DNA from: Sipunculus nudus | Taxonomy: Eukaryota > Annelida > Sipuncula > Golfingiida > Sipunculidae | NCBI GenBank assembly: GCA_026874595.1 | Contig: CM049309.1 | Span: forward strand, 42,175,079 to 42,239,078 | Length of the DNA: 64,000 nucleotides | Direction: 5' to 3' | Shown here: piece after piece, positions 24,086-37,739 of the stretch | Layout of the letters: each line of letters opens with the position of its first letter | Numbering within the stretch: the stretch's first letter is position 1 | Made by a program: the position numbers and the translations under genes | Notes under the pieces: model-generated | Databases searched by the model: none | What the model was told of the DNA's origin: nothing | What the model saw: only the letters and a program-made list of their open reading frames with translations

Positions 24086-25059
24086 ATCTGTGGTCTCATT
24101 CAGAAACACTCAGCTGGCCTTGTCCGTCACTCATGATAAAGGCCCCATTCCATAAAAGATGGAAAGCATGTGCCCATTGTGAGGGGTTTCCTTGCTGCAC
24201 AGGGTCTGAGTTTATTTAATATATTTCAATGGTTGGCTTAAAGTGATTTTTTTTAAAGGTTAAACATTTAGTGTATTTTTCCTATAGAGTTCTTGTTATA
24301 TACACTATTTTTTTCGCGGGCAAGGGAGTGTGCAGGCGCGTTTCCATTTTTTTTTTTGCAGGGGGGGGGGGGGAGTGTCACTGTGTGATTATTCCGAGAA
24401 ATTCACCTGTCACGGTTTAAAATTGGTCTAAAAAAGATGGTGGTTTAGAGCAGGGGTCTCAACCCCCCCCCCTCCTTCCTTTCCAGCCGCCGAAAGATTG
24501 TTTAAAGTTTCAACCAATTTTTTTTTAGGCCTGGGTCCTTCTCTTTTACGGACCGGATCTGAGAACATTTTAAAATTAGGTTTTCTAACCGTTCATCTCC
24601 CTTTTCAAAACTACTGGATCCGCCCCCGTTTGGATATTTTTTTTTTTTTTTTTTCATATGGCCCGGCTGAACTCAGTATAGTTGAACATAATAAGGCCTA
24701 TACATGTATTAACGTTTACGCCTAACCTTTTACGCTAGTCCATGCAGATAACTTGCCCACGTTGGTTACATGAGGAGCCCACGTCTTTCGGGCACTTGTC
24801 CACATGGGCTGGATATAAGGCATGCGCAAACTTGGCTGCATGGCACTTGAAGAATCGCCATACGACATGGCAAACTGAATGGTGAAATATGACATAGATT
24901 ATATTGGTACTGCCCTAAATTACATGTGGTTGATCTGTAGATTTATCCACGGCAATATACTGTCAATATACGTTAGGTTATTTGAGGCCTATATTAAAAA
25001 TATATAGCCTACCATTCAAAATGACAATTTATATATTATATATCCACACACACATTTAT

Positions 25060-25061
<2 letters not shown>

Positions 25062-25125
<64 letters not shown>
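25062..25125. repeat. (AT)n microsatellite
   Basis: Continuous alternating AT tract ending in ACACAC. Confidence 0.97.
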
Positions 25126-25131
<6 letters not shown>

Positions 25132-25852
25132 GTTGTATGTAGATGACAGAGTGCTCGATGGATGACCAGAGCAACCCTATGTTGTATAGAAAGAACTAAA
25201 CTAGGTTTCTGCAGGCATTTCATGACTAATTAGTTTCGTTGTAGGTTATTAGTTTTAAAGTTTTATCGGTTGCCTCACTCACGGTTTCACATATTTATGC
25301 TTATTTAACTTTTATTAGTTTGGCTAATGAAGAAAACAAAGGTCGCTCTTTATCATTCACTGTGTTTTCTAGATAGGGCTAGTCTATCTGTAAAAAAGCT
25401 TGTGGTATATAATTATAGATGTGCCAGGTTGGGGCATTGAGTGGGCATCGCTGCTGTTGCTCTCCGGGCTCTGACGACTTCTCTTCTGGCCCCTGCATGG
25501 GCCGGGCGGTCTCTGCATGGCTGTGTAAGATTGCGCTTGGCTGTTTTTTTTTTTTTTGTTTTTTTTTGCGCCGGGCATTAGGGGACATCTGCAAAATTTT
25601 ACCAAATTTCATGATTATTTTGGCATCTATACAATTTTGTTAACAAATGTATCATTATTTTTGTCATAATAAACATTAAAACCTTTTCCTTTCTTTATTC
25701 CTTCCTTCCTTCCCTTCCCTTCCCTTTCCTTGTTTCTAATCCCTCCCTCCCTCCCTCTTTCCATTGATTCATTCACTCATTCATTCAATCATTCAATTAA
25801 GAAAACGCCAGAATGCAACGAATTTGTTATACATTCTCTTGGCAGTGAATGA

Positions 25853-25853
<1 letters not shown>

Positions 25854-25902
<49 letters not shown>
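25854..25902. repeat. (AT)n microsatellite
   Basis: Pure AT dinucleotide tract. Its translation gives a spurious poly-(Tyr-Ile) frame. CCTTCC- and CATTCATT-type simple repeats lie just before it (25695-25795). Confidence 0.97.
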
Positions 25903-25904
<2 letters not shown>

Positions 25905-26968
25905 ACTTATTTTAATGTACACAAAAAAAATAATAATGGTGCAACCACTTGCAACCACTAAACGTCATGACGACAAATGACATATAAAAGGGGCCAACGT
26001 GCGGGTACAATAACGTCCGAAAGATACTGATGTATATCCAGGGTACCTGGATCAAGACAGGATCTGTCACGTGACAAAGAGCATGCGCAGTGGGTTCTTT
26101 CGGAGATATTGCTGGTCAAGGGTACATTGCTTAGCCCGTATTTATAGTTTTCGTGTTCATGAAAGACGTTGTCTCAGTTTTATTATCTTTATTACCTCCA
26201 TCAGAAGGGTATATGCGCCAAATCCCCTTATTGTGTGTGTTTGTTTGTGTGTGTGAGGGTGTGTTCGTGTGTGTGTGTTTGTTCACAATATAACTAGCGC
26301 AAACATGACCAGAATCCTATCAAATTTTCAGGGCATTTCGAGATAGGGCCTAGGAAGAACCGGTTAGATTTTTGTGTGCATCCCGGAATATTCACAAATG
26401 TACGGTCACTTACGCACGAGAAAAAAACTGGCAATATGGTAAAAATGAACGCACAGAATGTCCCGCCTCATCAGTGCGGTCACGTTCGAATATATGTCTA
26501 GTGTGTTCGCATAGCGTTTTTTTTAAATTGTGCTCCCATGGCGGAGGCAGATGTATCCATTGGGATCCACAATTCTAATGTGATCATTCAATCATAATTT
26601 TCTTAAGGTAACAAAAGAGGAAAAATCATATGAACAAAAAGTGAAATATACGGTGGGTATTTACTAAATCAGACGTTTGCAAAATTTTGTGATTATCCAT
26701 CCAGCCATTAAAGAGAAGACGGGGTTATAAGGTTAAGAAGCCACAGAGGTGGGAAGCGCAAGCTAAAAATCTAACTAAAATACTACCAGCACTGTTAAAC
26801 GTGTCATAAAAACTGCAAACGTACGGTATTCTGCATGACATTAATTTTATGTCTGATACACGTATATATACATTAGAGCCTTGATATATGCATGAGTATA
26901 TGCTTTATCCGTATCAGCCTTCAGATACATCAATAAGATGATCTCTCAGTAAAAAGTATATATAAAGT

Positions 26969-26979
26969 ATATATATATA

Positions 26980-27010
<31 letters not shown>
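26969..27010. repeat. (AT)n microsatellite, once interrupted
   Basis: AT dinucleotide tract broken by a single CT. Confidence 0.95.
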
Positions 27011-27013
<3 letters not shown>

Positions 27014-27386
27014 TTATATATATCTAATTTCCATCATAATTTATTTGTCTTTAAAAAAAAACAAGGGCTGTGAATTATGACTTGCTGATAAGCTTCTTGT
27101 AAAGGGTTGAAAATGTAGGCACGAAATTATAATTCATTACAGATAAGATAGTGCTAGGTCAACACATCCGTTCAGGGGATCACGAGCAGCTCTCGATGTG
27201 CCGCCAAGGCACGTGTCGTCATGGGGACGTTGAATTAATTATTCAAGGCCGAGGGTTCCGTGATATACTTTTTTGCCGAAGACCGGAGAAAGCCAGTTGT
27301 TGACACAATTGTTCAAAGTCGAAAGTCTAAACACCGATGTATAACTTTGTGGTCATAGGGTGAATGTATAGTTTAGTTATCTCTTC

Positions 27387-27387
<1 letters not shown>

Positions 27388-27435
<48 letters not shown>
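27388..27435. repeat. (AT)n-(GT)n compound microsatellite
   Basis: A short AT tract followed by about 17 GT units. Confidence 0.95.
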
Positions 27436-27438
<3 letters not shown>

Positions 27439-27647
27439 GCTGAAGTATCGAAGATCTTATATGGCATTCTGTAGGTCGCATGCGATATCAGGGGAGAAAG
27501 GGTTATTTATCCACCATATAGAATCAGCATTAATGTTTATACATACGTTATCAATATGTCTGCATGTATATGTGTTTACATACATATATGCTGGTGCATT
27601 ACATATACCTAGCTGTCACTGTGCCTCTTTACAGAAAAAGACTAACT

Positions 27648-27686
27648 CCCCCCCCCCCCCCCCACCCCACCCCTCACCCCCACCCC

Positions 27687-27726
<40 letters not shown>
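27648..27726. repeat. C-tract plus (CT)n
   Basis: A run of C, then CCACCCC-type sequence, then about 20 CT units ending at 27726. Confidence 0.95.
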
Positions 27727-27728
<2 letters not shown>

Positions 27729-28766
27729 ATTTTCCTGAACGTGCCCACGGTTATACTAATGTGAGACGGACAAACTAATAGATAATGATTTACAGAAATG
27801 TTGATTTACCTGGCAAGCACCATCTATACTTAGGCCTATACATTACCCAAATATATGAGGTAACTATAAAATGGTATATTCATGCTGAAATTATGACCTT
27901 GAAACAATTTTATATATTTGCATTGGACATATATTCTATTCGTATCAATTAGGGCACACGCATACACACACACCTTGAATGGTGAAGCAAACCAAATATA
28001 TTTTCCTTGCATTAAAAGAAAGGTTCCGACCACTTAATTTGTGTGTAATATATTGATTTTAGATAAAAAAAAAAGTAATATAAATTAGAGTCGCATTATT
28101 TGCTTATATGACATTAAAACTTTAATTTCTAATTTTTACCCTTTTGGGATAAGTTTTTGTGTTATATAATTTGTAGTCTAAAAGCAAACTAGGTCAATAA
28201 GAATTAAGTCCGTGAAAATCCATTGCCCTGTTCAATATGAATAGCATTTGGGTCATTTTTTTAAATAATTTAGAAATGCGGTGTTATCTGAAATATCAAC
28301 ACAACCACGCATGATAAAGATGACACATACAATGAAACAACATTAAAATGTTGAATTTACCTTGTTTGCATGCCTGTCCTATTTTATACAAAAAGTACGA
28401 AGATTTTACACCCATAAAATACGTTTCATTTACACAAGGTGGCGACACTGTATAAGTACGGCACTTCCTCGTCTTCAGGTACGTGTGCTGTGTCACAATC
28501 GCTGATCCCTGAACCACGGTCTCGTTTCACGCCCAGGCACAAGTGATCAAAGTGTAAGAGGTCAGGGGTCAATCAGAACTTCGTGTTTCGCGTGTGGTAC
28601 AAGGGCCACCAGCATTAATTTTTGAGTGTCCCATAACCGGGTAATCGGAAGTAATTTATAATCTCTTGAAAGTGTATCGGTGAAGGTTGGCAACTGATAG
28701 ATGTGTTTACTTGATTCGACACGTGTGTGTTTGTGCCTTTTAACATGTATGTGTGCGTGCGGGCGA

Positions 28767-28807
28767 GAGAGAGAGAGAGAGTGTGTGTGTGGGGGAGGGG
28801 GGGGGGG
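28767..28807. repeat. (GA)n-(GT)n-G tract
   Basis: Compound purine-rich simple repeat ending in a G run. Confidence 0.9.
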
Positions 28808-28954
28808 TCGTTTTTCTTACCTTGTTTTGGTCTTTTACTTTTATTTCCAATATTCTTTTTTATATCTCAAAACATAAAATTGTGTTTACCGTAACATCAA
28901 AACACATGATATTAAAATTATCAGATGAAAATGTAAATATAATATTTTTTTTCC

Positions 28955-28993
28955 GGGTGGGGGTGGGGGTGGGGGGGGGGGGGGGGGAGGGGG
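28955..28993 (+). repeat. G-rich tract with G-quadruplex potential
   Basis: GGGTGGGGGTGGGGGTG is followed by an almost pure G run to about 28993. Four or more G triplets lie at minimal spacing on the plus strand. Confidence 0.85.
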
Positions 28994-31900
28994 TAGATCT
29001 TTACTTTACCTTGTTCTGAGTTGTTTATCCCTCAAGAAAAAAATTTTAAAAAAATATTTTACGACTGAATAAATTCTTCATGTGAGAATATGCATTGTAT
29101 TTCTGTTCGTTATGGTCCATAAAGCAGGGTTATGTTTATAAGGTGGGCGACTTAAAAAAACCAAAAATGTGACCCTAAGTTAATATATAAGCATATAGCA
29201 CCTAATTTAAGTGTCATATACGTGTGTCATTGCAAGGTGATACTCCATAGAAAAAAATTAAGCATTTATAAACTCCACCAAGGATATTTTGCTCTCACCC
29301 GTGTTTGTCTTTCTGTCTTTTTGTTGGTTTGTTTGCCTGTACCAGAAAACTAATCTGAACCGAACTTCACGAGCGTTGTAGAGGGGTGGTTAATGGGCAG
29401 TGGCGTCAAATTTTCTTCGAGGGTTTGGGAGCGGGGGGGGGGATGTACTTAATGTGTACTAAATCACATTTCAAATATATTACAATTAAGTATAAGTTTT
29501 TTTAAAAATTATGATGTTCCCAGTATAAGTTAATTATTCATATAATATCAGATATAATATTTGTGTGGACCTGGATAACGGGGTATTTCAAGTGGATTGT
29601 TAGTATTGGCGGGGGAATGCCCTACACTGAGTGCCGTTCTGTTTGATTTATGTCTTTTTTAAAATCATCTAAAGACATTTTTTCGACATATCCTCTATCA
29701 GACAATACCTGCATGATATCTGACATTATCGAAATATTGTGATTTCTAGAGGTCTGCCTGTATGGTGGCTTACATGGGACACCCAGAAAATCATAAAATT
29801 ATCGTAGAACTCAATGTGAAACCGCGAATTTGATAATTACTTTTGGAATAAGTGAAGTCTCGCTTAGTTATAGGGCTTTTAATTGCAACACAATTAACAG
29901 TTTATGATTCCTTTTATACATAACATTATAAAAAAATTGGAAAGAGAATTACCCGACTCGATGCAAACATTCATTCATTGTGAATTCGTGGACCTATAGC
30001 CTTTCCCTATCAGCGACCCTCTGTGGATTGTTATGGAACTGACATCGGAGATATATGATAAAGCCCGAGTCAGTAGCTGTCAGTGCATGCAGTAGCTTAG
30101 CCTGGGGGGGGGGGGGGGGGTGCGACATCTGAGCATTCTCAAGCAAAAAAAATGTTTGCAGTATTGGCAAGAAAAGTTGATTGGAAGGACCCTGTGAATA
30201 AAAATTAAGTTAATGTGATTAGAGCTTATATTAAAAGGAAAATACCCACAGAAATGCCGATTTATTGCATGTATTTTAAAAATTTCCCGCCGTGGGAGCG
30301 GGATTCCCCCTCACACACCCTCCGCCCTCGGGGGCCCCCTCGTTATGCTTCGCTCTGACAAGGCATTTCCGTTCCCCCCCCCCACCTCAGACTTTGCTCA
30401 ATTGTCTTATATAATATTATATTATATATAATAATAATGATAATGATGAAAATTACGATATTGTTTATGTTAATATTTTCACGGACTGTGGATAATTATT
30501 TAGGTCTTAGTGTCATAATTAAGATATTCATTTTAAGCAAAAAAATTGGTGAATGATTTGTTGCAGAAACGTTTTATTGACATTACAAAACATCATTTTA
30601 AAAAAGTAGCATTTGTATTCACTTATTTTCAACCCTACATGGTGTATGTACAAAATCACATGTGCAAGCTGCGACACTGTGAGTGTATATGTGCACATGT
30701 GTGTAGCGTGTCTTTAAAAAAAACCTTTACTTTAAATTCAGGAGGGCAGATGTCACACACAAACACACGTCAGTAACGTGTATACAAACATCAATGGCGC
30801 ATGAAATGAAACACACTTTATGGGTAATGGCGAACTTAGTGACAGATGACAACCAAATTGCTCCTTGTACCACCCGTGCACGTTTGTCATGTGTGGTATT
30901 ACACATATCACACTTCATTATTTTAAGCATGACAAGAAAATTGGAGTTCTCGATAGTCCACGTGAGGTTTAGCGAGATATGCAGAGCGTGTGTCATCACG
31001 GGTGCGCTACCTGAGCTGGGTGAAGTCTGGTTACTGTTTTCTGGGAAATAACCTTTATTTGAATCATGATATTACAGCCAGGGTTCATTCAGTTAAAAAG
31101 AAATCTTGACTGACGTCAACGCGTACACGTAACCATCGCACTTTAACGGACATGTAACTCGGCACGGGGATCCCTATAAATAAATATATATGTTTTGATC
31201 AATGGATGTTTCATCGATAAAATTTCGACAGCACTCTATCTGGTCACGCGTGCAGCCACTGCTGTTTTATTTGTACTGATATTTGATGATGCTATAAATA
31301 TTATAAATAATAATTCATTTTTCGTTAAAATAAGTTTTGTTTGCTGTCAGTAACTGTTCATTTTAAATTCCATGGATATTTCGTCTTTCAATCCTAACCC
31401 TAAATGCGGGTCCGGTTGCATCCCACGACCTACATGTATTGAGTATGCGCCCACAAGTGTTATATACAATTTATGTTTGATATGATTCATAAGGTTAACA
31501 CGGTCATAATAATGACTTTTCTGCATAAATAACAACATAAATGTGTTTTTTTGCTGGATCCTCAATCTTCCTAAATAATTATTTTTGTTTTTAATGATGC
31601 ACTTTTATAAACCATGCAGTATAAAAGCCAATACATCTAAAACGGAACATTGTCTTGAAGATAAGAATCTCTATTCACTTAATTTTGCACTGTTTTTATT
31701 TAAATTAATTGACCAACGTACCAGTTATAAATAAATATTTATTATTTCAATAAGTATTTTACTATATATATACTGAATTTTACGAAATGGCTGCAAACGC
31801 GAATTGACTTTTCATCGGATTCTTCCTTACAAGGCAAACAAGTGAGAAAAAAATATTGATTGGGCATCGTTTTAGCTGGAAGTTCTGCTTAAATCATGTG

Positions 31901-33989
31901 CTGGAATAAACTGGAAAATACTGGCCTATACTTAACAAAAGATAAAAGATTATAATTGGGCGTATTGCATCATCTGTTTTGCGTCAGAAAATGACATAAA
32001 TATGACGTCATGGTATCAGGACTTGGTGCTATAGAACACTTTCACCGCTATAAGTGGCACGTATATGCCATTTGACCGAGATGAAGTCTACAGTTTTGAT
32101 GATTGCCATTGAGCATTCGATTGCGTCAAGTATATAAAAGTTGCCTGGTCATTTGCGCATATATTGAGGCGAAACAGTAATCGAAACAGTAACCTTAATC
32201 GTATGATAAAAATGAATTTTCTCCATTTAGCCACATCCCACTTATGACAGAACAAATGCACTTATGAAATTTATGTAAACAAATGACGTTATCCGTTTAT
32301 CGGAATTTTATACTGATGCATGCTTACTTAAGGAAAGGTATTTGTTTTATATAAATTTAAACAGATAAACTGCTAGAATTATAAAACCACGTTCGTTTGG
32401 CATTGATTAAATGTAGTGCAGTGAGGCCGGTAAAGTAGCTTTGTTATTTATTATGTATCCTTTCTTTTCATTCTTTGCGTTAAATCTTGATTTTTTTAGT
32501 TTCAATAATAAATAAGTGTGCCTGTCTGTGATTTTGAAGAATGCATGACAGAGATGTTACGAAAAGCATGGTATAACACTGTACCTCTTCTTAACTTGTA
32601 TCATTCCCACTGTAACCTAACATCAGATTGCCACATTTCGTGTCCTCTATCCAAGGTTAAATCGATACGCATTAAATCTGCACACGCAGATTGCGCCATC
32701 TGGCTGCTAAGGTCCTAACTTTATTCGTTAACGAGTACAACCAATTATTTGGAATAACTGAAAATTGGATCGGCCGAGTGAATTAGTTCACAAAAATTAA
32801 TTAGTGTGGTTAAAAAAGTACGACTGCATGGTTTTCGAAATCCTTTTGATAAAGACATGGGTAGTCAGTACTAGAGTGTGATGTTAAAACCTAAGAAACG
32901 CACAATCAATTTGTAGATTATTAGTATCCAGGGGCATCAATATATATCAACACTTTTTAGCAAGGAGGGAGGAATGGTCAATGTAGTCACCCCCCGACAT
33001 TCAGTTGGAAATTAAATAAATAAATAATTAGAATTATAGCCTTTGGTTCTATTTCTGAGTTTACTATATGAAATATTATACATGTAAACCTAGTTTAGAA
33101 ATAACATATACATCCCCCCCCCCCTGAAGACAATTTGACGCCACTGTTAGCATCATCATAACAGGTGTTTGCTTAAATGATTCGTGCCGTGGTGCCTAGG
33201 TATCACTCATCCATTTACTCATGATCTATTTAATATTCCGGATCTGGTAATCCATTTATGGTGCCTGTGTGACCATGTATGCGTATTTTTCTGATTTTTC
33301 ATTTTCATTCACAACTGTTCATTTAAACTTCACGTGTCATATTAATTTTATTGTAAGAGCGTAATAACACGCTACCATGCAGCCAATGGTTGATTTCTTG
33401 GTAAAAAAAAAAGATTAATATAACCGAGCTTCAGTTAGAAAATAGATTTTATATGTGCTTAAATTTATCAAATGTTGTATAAATATGAATATTCAAATAA
33501 TGATAATAATATATGTTGTGCCTGCCGCACAAAATCATCAGCCAATGGGATAGAGGGGTAGATAATGACGTATTGGATTTGGGACTGGAGGGTGTTCGCA
33601 CATATGGTAAAGCAAAAAAGCAAAGGAACAAAAATAAAACAGGCACAGTTTCTTGATTATCCGGACGTACTCTATCCAATTATTCTGTTTTATACGTTGT
33701 TATGGTTCTGGGTGTGAGTAAACACAGTCTTTATGTATATATATCTATTTACCATAACAAGACTGCGTGACCAAAGGTCTGATCTTGCGCTTGAGCGACA
33801 ATGCAAAAAAAAAAAAAAAACCAGAAGAAACATGTAATAAGAAACACAGAAAAACATCGGTTAGAGCTGAATAATTCAAATTTTTAAGCCCGGTACAGCT
33901 ACTACATTTCATGTATATTTGATATACATGGTGTGGGAATAGGTCCCTTTAATAATTATTATGAATCAAATTTTGATTAATAATAACCA

Positions 33990-33991
<2 letters not shown>

Positions 33992-34042
<51 letters not shown>
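33992..34042. repeat. (AT)n microsatellite
   Basis: Pure AT dinucleotide tract. Confidence 0.97.
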
Positions 34043-34045
<3 letters not shown>

Positions 34046-34184
34046 CTTCATAAGTAGTTTGATCATTTTATTGTAAACTGTGGTATCAATATATTCAGAG
34101 CATATTAAAACATGATTCTTGGGCAGTTTATGGTACGGAGAAAATGTCTTGTTCGTTTTACTTTATATTAAGTATATATATTTC

Positions 34185-34257
34185 TGATTACGTATTACGT
34201 AATCATGATTTATGACTGTATTTGTCATGTAGCGCAGAGTGTCCTATATTACGTAAC
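34185..34257. promoter_or_regulatory. Two PAR-bZIP/C/EBP-like palindromes
   Basis: ATTACGTAAT (34194-34203) and ATTACGTAAC (34248-34257) both fit the RTTAYGTAAY consensus. The first lies in a 21-bp perfect inverted repeat (34185-34205, arms TGATTACG/CGTAATCA). Whether they act as an enhancer is unknown. Confidence 0.3.
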
Positions 34258-35156
34258 GTTCTAGGGGCCTCACCGTCATGTGCCATAGATAACGTGTACT
34301 TTTTTGTGGCTACCCTTCCCTAAATCTATCTGATAAGAGTAGCTTCATTTTTACAAATTGCCACAGCGGCTTGCCCTATGACCAACATCCGCGGATTATG
34401 TGTGTCAGGGTCACTGCGGTATACCGTTGCTAAAACAAGTACTCGTGCCTGTTTTAGTGATATATATGACAAGATTAAGTGGATGGACTTGATATCGGAC
34501 AAGGCATTTTAGTACGTATCATCTCACTTCGGGCACTGGCCTTCCCATCATGCACCGCGCAAAGGCAGGATACAGCAAAGATTAATTGAACATTGCCTTG
34601 AACTATGGCATCATCCGTTCTTTGTGGATATTAATTATTACGCTAGTGATAAACAGAAACGATAGGGTGCAATGAACTGTAAGAACATGATTAAAGGTCC
34701 ATGAGCTTAAATGTAGACTTTGGTCACAATAGGATATAAATACAGAGTATATTTATAGGCGGACATATATCATATTGTAACAGTTTATGATAATAATTTA
34801 TGATGAAAAATTTATTTTGAACATTACATTACAGTTAACTTTGTCATTACATGTACACTTAAAATTAATCAATTCTTGACGCATGGTTTATTTTTATTTC
34901 ATATGTATGTGCATTTATTTTACGCATATGAGACATGCACTTATTTGCATATGCTGTATGTATAATTTCAAAATAATAATTTGTATGTGTGTTTTAACAC
35001 CATCACCCTATTTATTTTAATATTTTTAATAATCAGCTCATGGGATTTAATTTGAATAAGGAACTACGGTTTTATGTGTTTTGATTTTGATTAAAAGAAT
35101 ACTCAACAGTTTTTATGCATTTTATTATATTGTTGTCTAACGAGCTCGTTGTTTGT

Positions 35157-35159
<3 letters not shown>

Positions 35160-35206
<47 letters not shown>

Positions 35207-35214
35207 AAGAGAGA
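35160..35214. repeat. (GA)n microsatellite
   Basis: About 21 GA units ending in GAAAGAAAGAGAGA. Confidence 0.97.
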
Positions 35215-35720
35215 ATCGGTATAATATTTCAATTTTCATAACTTGTAATATATAGATACTAAAACGGAACTCCGGGACGGCTACTTGTATAGGATATCCC
35301 AGGCAAAAATAATAAATAAATACTAAAATATGTTAAAAAACATATTTAAATACTTTAAGAGCTTAAGAGTTAGTTGGTGTTGATGTATGAACATATTTTG
35401 TATAGCTGATGTAGATGCGGATATGTATAGTATAAGTCATTTCCTCTGTTTGTTGTTTGTGTGTGTCGTTCCATCGGCGCAAGCTTTCATATACTGTGGT
35501 TAGTTTCATATTCGCGGGGTTAAAATTTTGCGATCTTCACAGTTTCAATGGTTTATTTTCGCCTTCTCGTCGTGTGAAAAACCTACACAAAATAAACCAT
35601 TATTATATGAATTAATTATGTAAAAACATATATGTGTGCAAAAACTTAATAATTAGACAACTTAACATCGACATAGTTGAAAAGCTTATTATTAATGATT
35701 TTATATATATGTGTGCATTA

Positions 35721-35721
35721 T

Positions 35722-35761
<40 letters not shown>
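35721..35761. repeat. (GATA)-(GA)n microsatellite
   Basis: Short GATA repeats run into a pure GA tract. Confidence 0.95.
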
Positions 35762-35766
<5 letters not shown>

Positions 35767-37068
35767 AAGACATTTTAGTTAACAAATCTATTATTCTTAA
35801 CATGTTACCTTTCAAAACGTAACATTTCATATTATATTTCATTATATATGGCATGTAATATAGCTTCTCAGAGGAGTATCATTTATACATGTGCATTTTT
35901 AATCATTATTTTTTTGTAATAATTTATACAATGTACGCTGTTTATATTATGGATATAAAATTAAGTATAGTACCTGGAAATATTAAAACAACGTATCATA
36001 CTCTTCTAAAACACCGTAACTAGAACATGAGATCTTTGGTCAGTGATATATAATCTCCTTTACAAAACACTTTATAACAACAGACTGCCTGATAGTACAG
36101 CCATGTCTTACCAAGAACCGTCAATGACGAGAAGCACACACCAGGTGGCGCTGTGAGTTTTTCCAAAGAACATCTCTGTGGCCTCATGATATTTGTAACA
36201 TGTTTATGTCTGACCTATCTCGTGTTTAAATATTACTTGCTCTTTGTGCAAGCGAAACAAATGCTGAAAATCTGCAAGGCCGCAGTTTATTTATTTAATT
36301 ATTTTTTTTTAATTTTTGCCTGTTTATTTAATTCAAAATTATCAAAACTTTGCATAACAGATAACCTATTAAAACATGCAGTTCCAAAAGAAACAATTAA
36401 CCTTGTATTAGTTTTAGTATCTTTTGATGAGATATGTGTTTCTAGAAGAATATGGATATCAGCATACCGAAAACTAATGCGACTTCTAATTGTCCCATCA
36501 TTTGTAACTGTTTGATTTACTCTCGTTATCAATAAGTCCCCACTTAAATTAAGTCGATACAGACATATGTTAATTAATCATATTACATACATTGCATAAC
36601 CCAACAACTAGCTGATATTGCACCAAGCTTAGCTGAAATCATACGGGTCCAAAAGAATATAAAAATATGATATTATGAGGTCAGTTCTCTTATGAAGGGA
36701 TCTCGGACAATCAAAATACGTTTTGCATCTGCACAAAGTGACATGCATAAATACTGTTTCCCAAGACAAAGTCGGGGGTACTATTGTTTTAGCACGGTCC
36801 GCCGTCGCCGCAGATAAATCTCGTTTGTATTATAACTAAAAATATATGTTTCACGGATCTTTATCAAACTTAAATGTGTATAGATATGGATGAGAAGATG
36901 AAGCCTATTTAAAATGGGGCCATGACCTTTACTAGGAGAGTGACCTTGACGTTGATAAGTCCATTTTGGGTGAAAATCACACAAAGTCTTCAATATCTCA
37001 AGAAAGGATGCATGGATTTGGCAAAAAAAAAACTTTCAAGCAAAAGTCCAGAAAAGTCAATCAACATT

Positions 37069-37665
37069 TGAGTTTTACAAATCAGGTTTATTCTTATCAT
37101 GTCCCAGAATTGGCTTTCACCGCCGTAGACTGGCTCCAATCTCACAATACAATTCTTCAACAGTTATTTGGCTTTCGCCCGCCGCTCACTGGCTTTAGCT
37201 TCACAAATACAAAGTCACAAAACTTTTAGTGCCCTCCTCGGCTAAATAAACAATAAAATAATCTCCTGGAACCAATAATCATCCTCACGCGGTCCTTGAA
37301 ATAACATCCCGTCTGTTGCAAACCTACATCTCACAACACATCTGGCTGAAAAGACACTACTCGACTGACTCCTTCCTGCTGCCTAAAAAGCCGGCTTTTA
37401 TATATACCTGCCGCAAAGAAACTTCGGGAAAATTCTAGTCAACGAATGTTCTACAGACTTCTCTACATAGAAATTACCAGCTAAGTCTCCCAGAAGCATC
37501 TAGACCTCAAAATCTTCTGTCAGCTAATCATAACGAACCGTAGTCTAATAAGTTCCTTTACTTGATACATATACAAATCGATCAAATGATCAACACAACT
37601 AATCATAAAAATAAACAAAACTTTTTTAAATATTATTAACTACATTTCCCTGTCTATATCTTATT
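37069..37665 (-). mobile_element. Probable solo LTR of a retrotransposon, flanked by ACATT
   Basis: Read on the minus strand this 597-bp block has LTR architecture. A TATA box, TATATAAAAG (37404-37395), lies mid-element. A GC-richer transcribed stretch follows, then AATAAA (37092-37087) about 20 bp before the end ...AAAACTCA. The 5-bp sequence ACATT occurs immediately outside both ends (37064-37068 and 37666-37670), as expected of integrase-made duplications. The minus-strand 5' terminus is AATAAG rather than the canonical TG, so that border may be off by a few bases. No gag-pol follows, so it is a solo LTR. Confidence 0.65.
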
Positions 37666-37739
37666 ACATTATAGGGCTCTCATTTAACCTAACCTGACCT
37701 GGTAAATACATGTGTGTTACCTCGAAAGCCATTGTCCAA

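Larger units (their letters stand above)
24090..37060. other. Intergenic region without supported genes
   Basis: About 13 kb of AT-rich DNA with many microsatellites and homopolymer G/C tracts. All open frames are short, low-complexity or lack any family motif. Partial transposon termini are visible (CAGGGGTCTCAACC at about 24452, and CAGTGGCGTCAAATT at 29398 with its inverse at 33132-33146). Confidence 0.6.

Noticed and set aside
25764-25961. Open frame encoding repeated Ile-Tyr
   Set aside because: Translation of an AT microsatellite. The same applies to frames over 53448-53633 and 55599-55781.
36153-36515. 120-codon open frame on the plus strand with hydrophobic stretches
   Set aside because: AT-rich, no recognisable motif, no splice or promoter context. 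Its hydrophobicity follows from T-rich composition.
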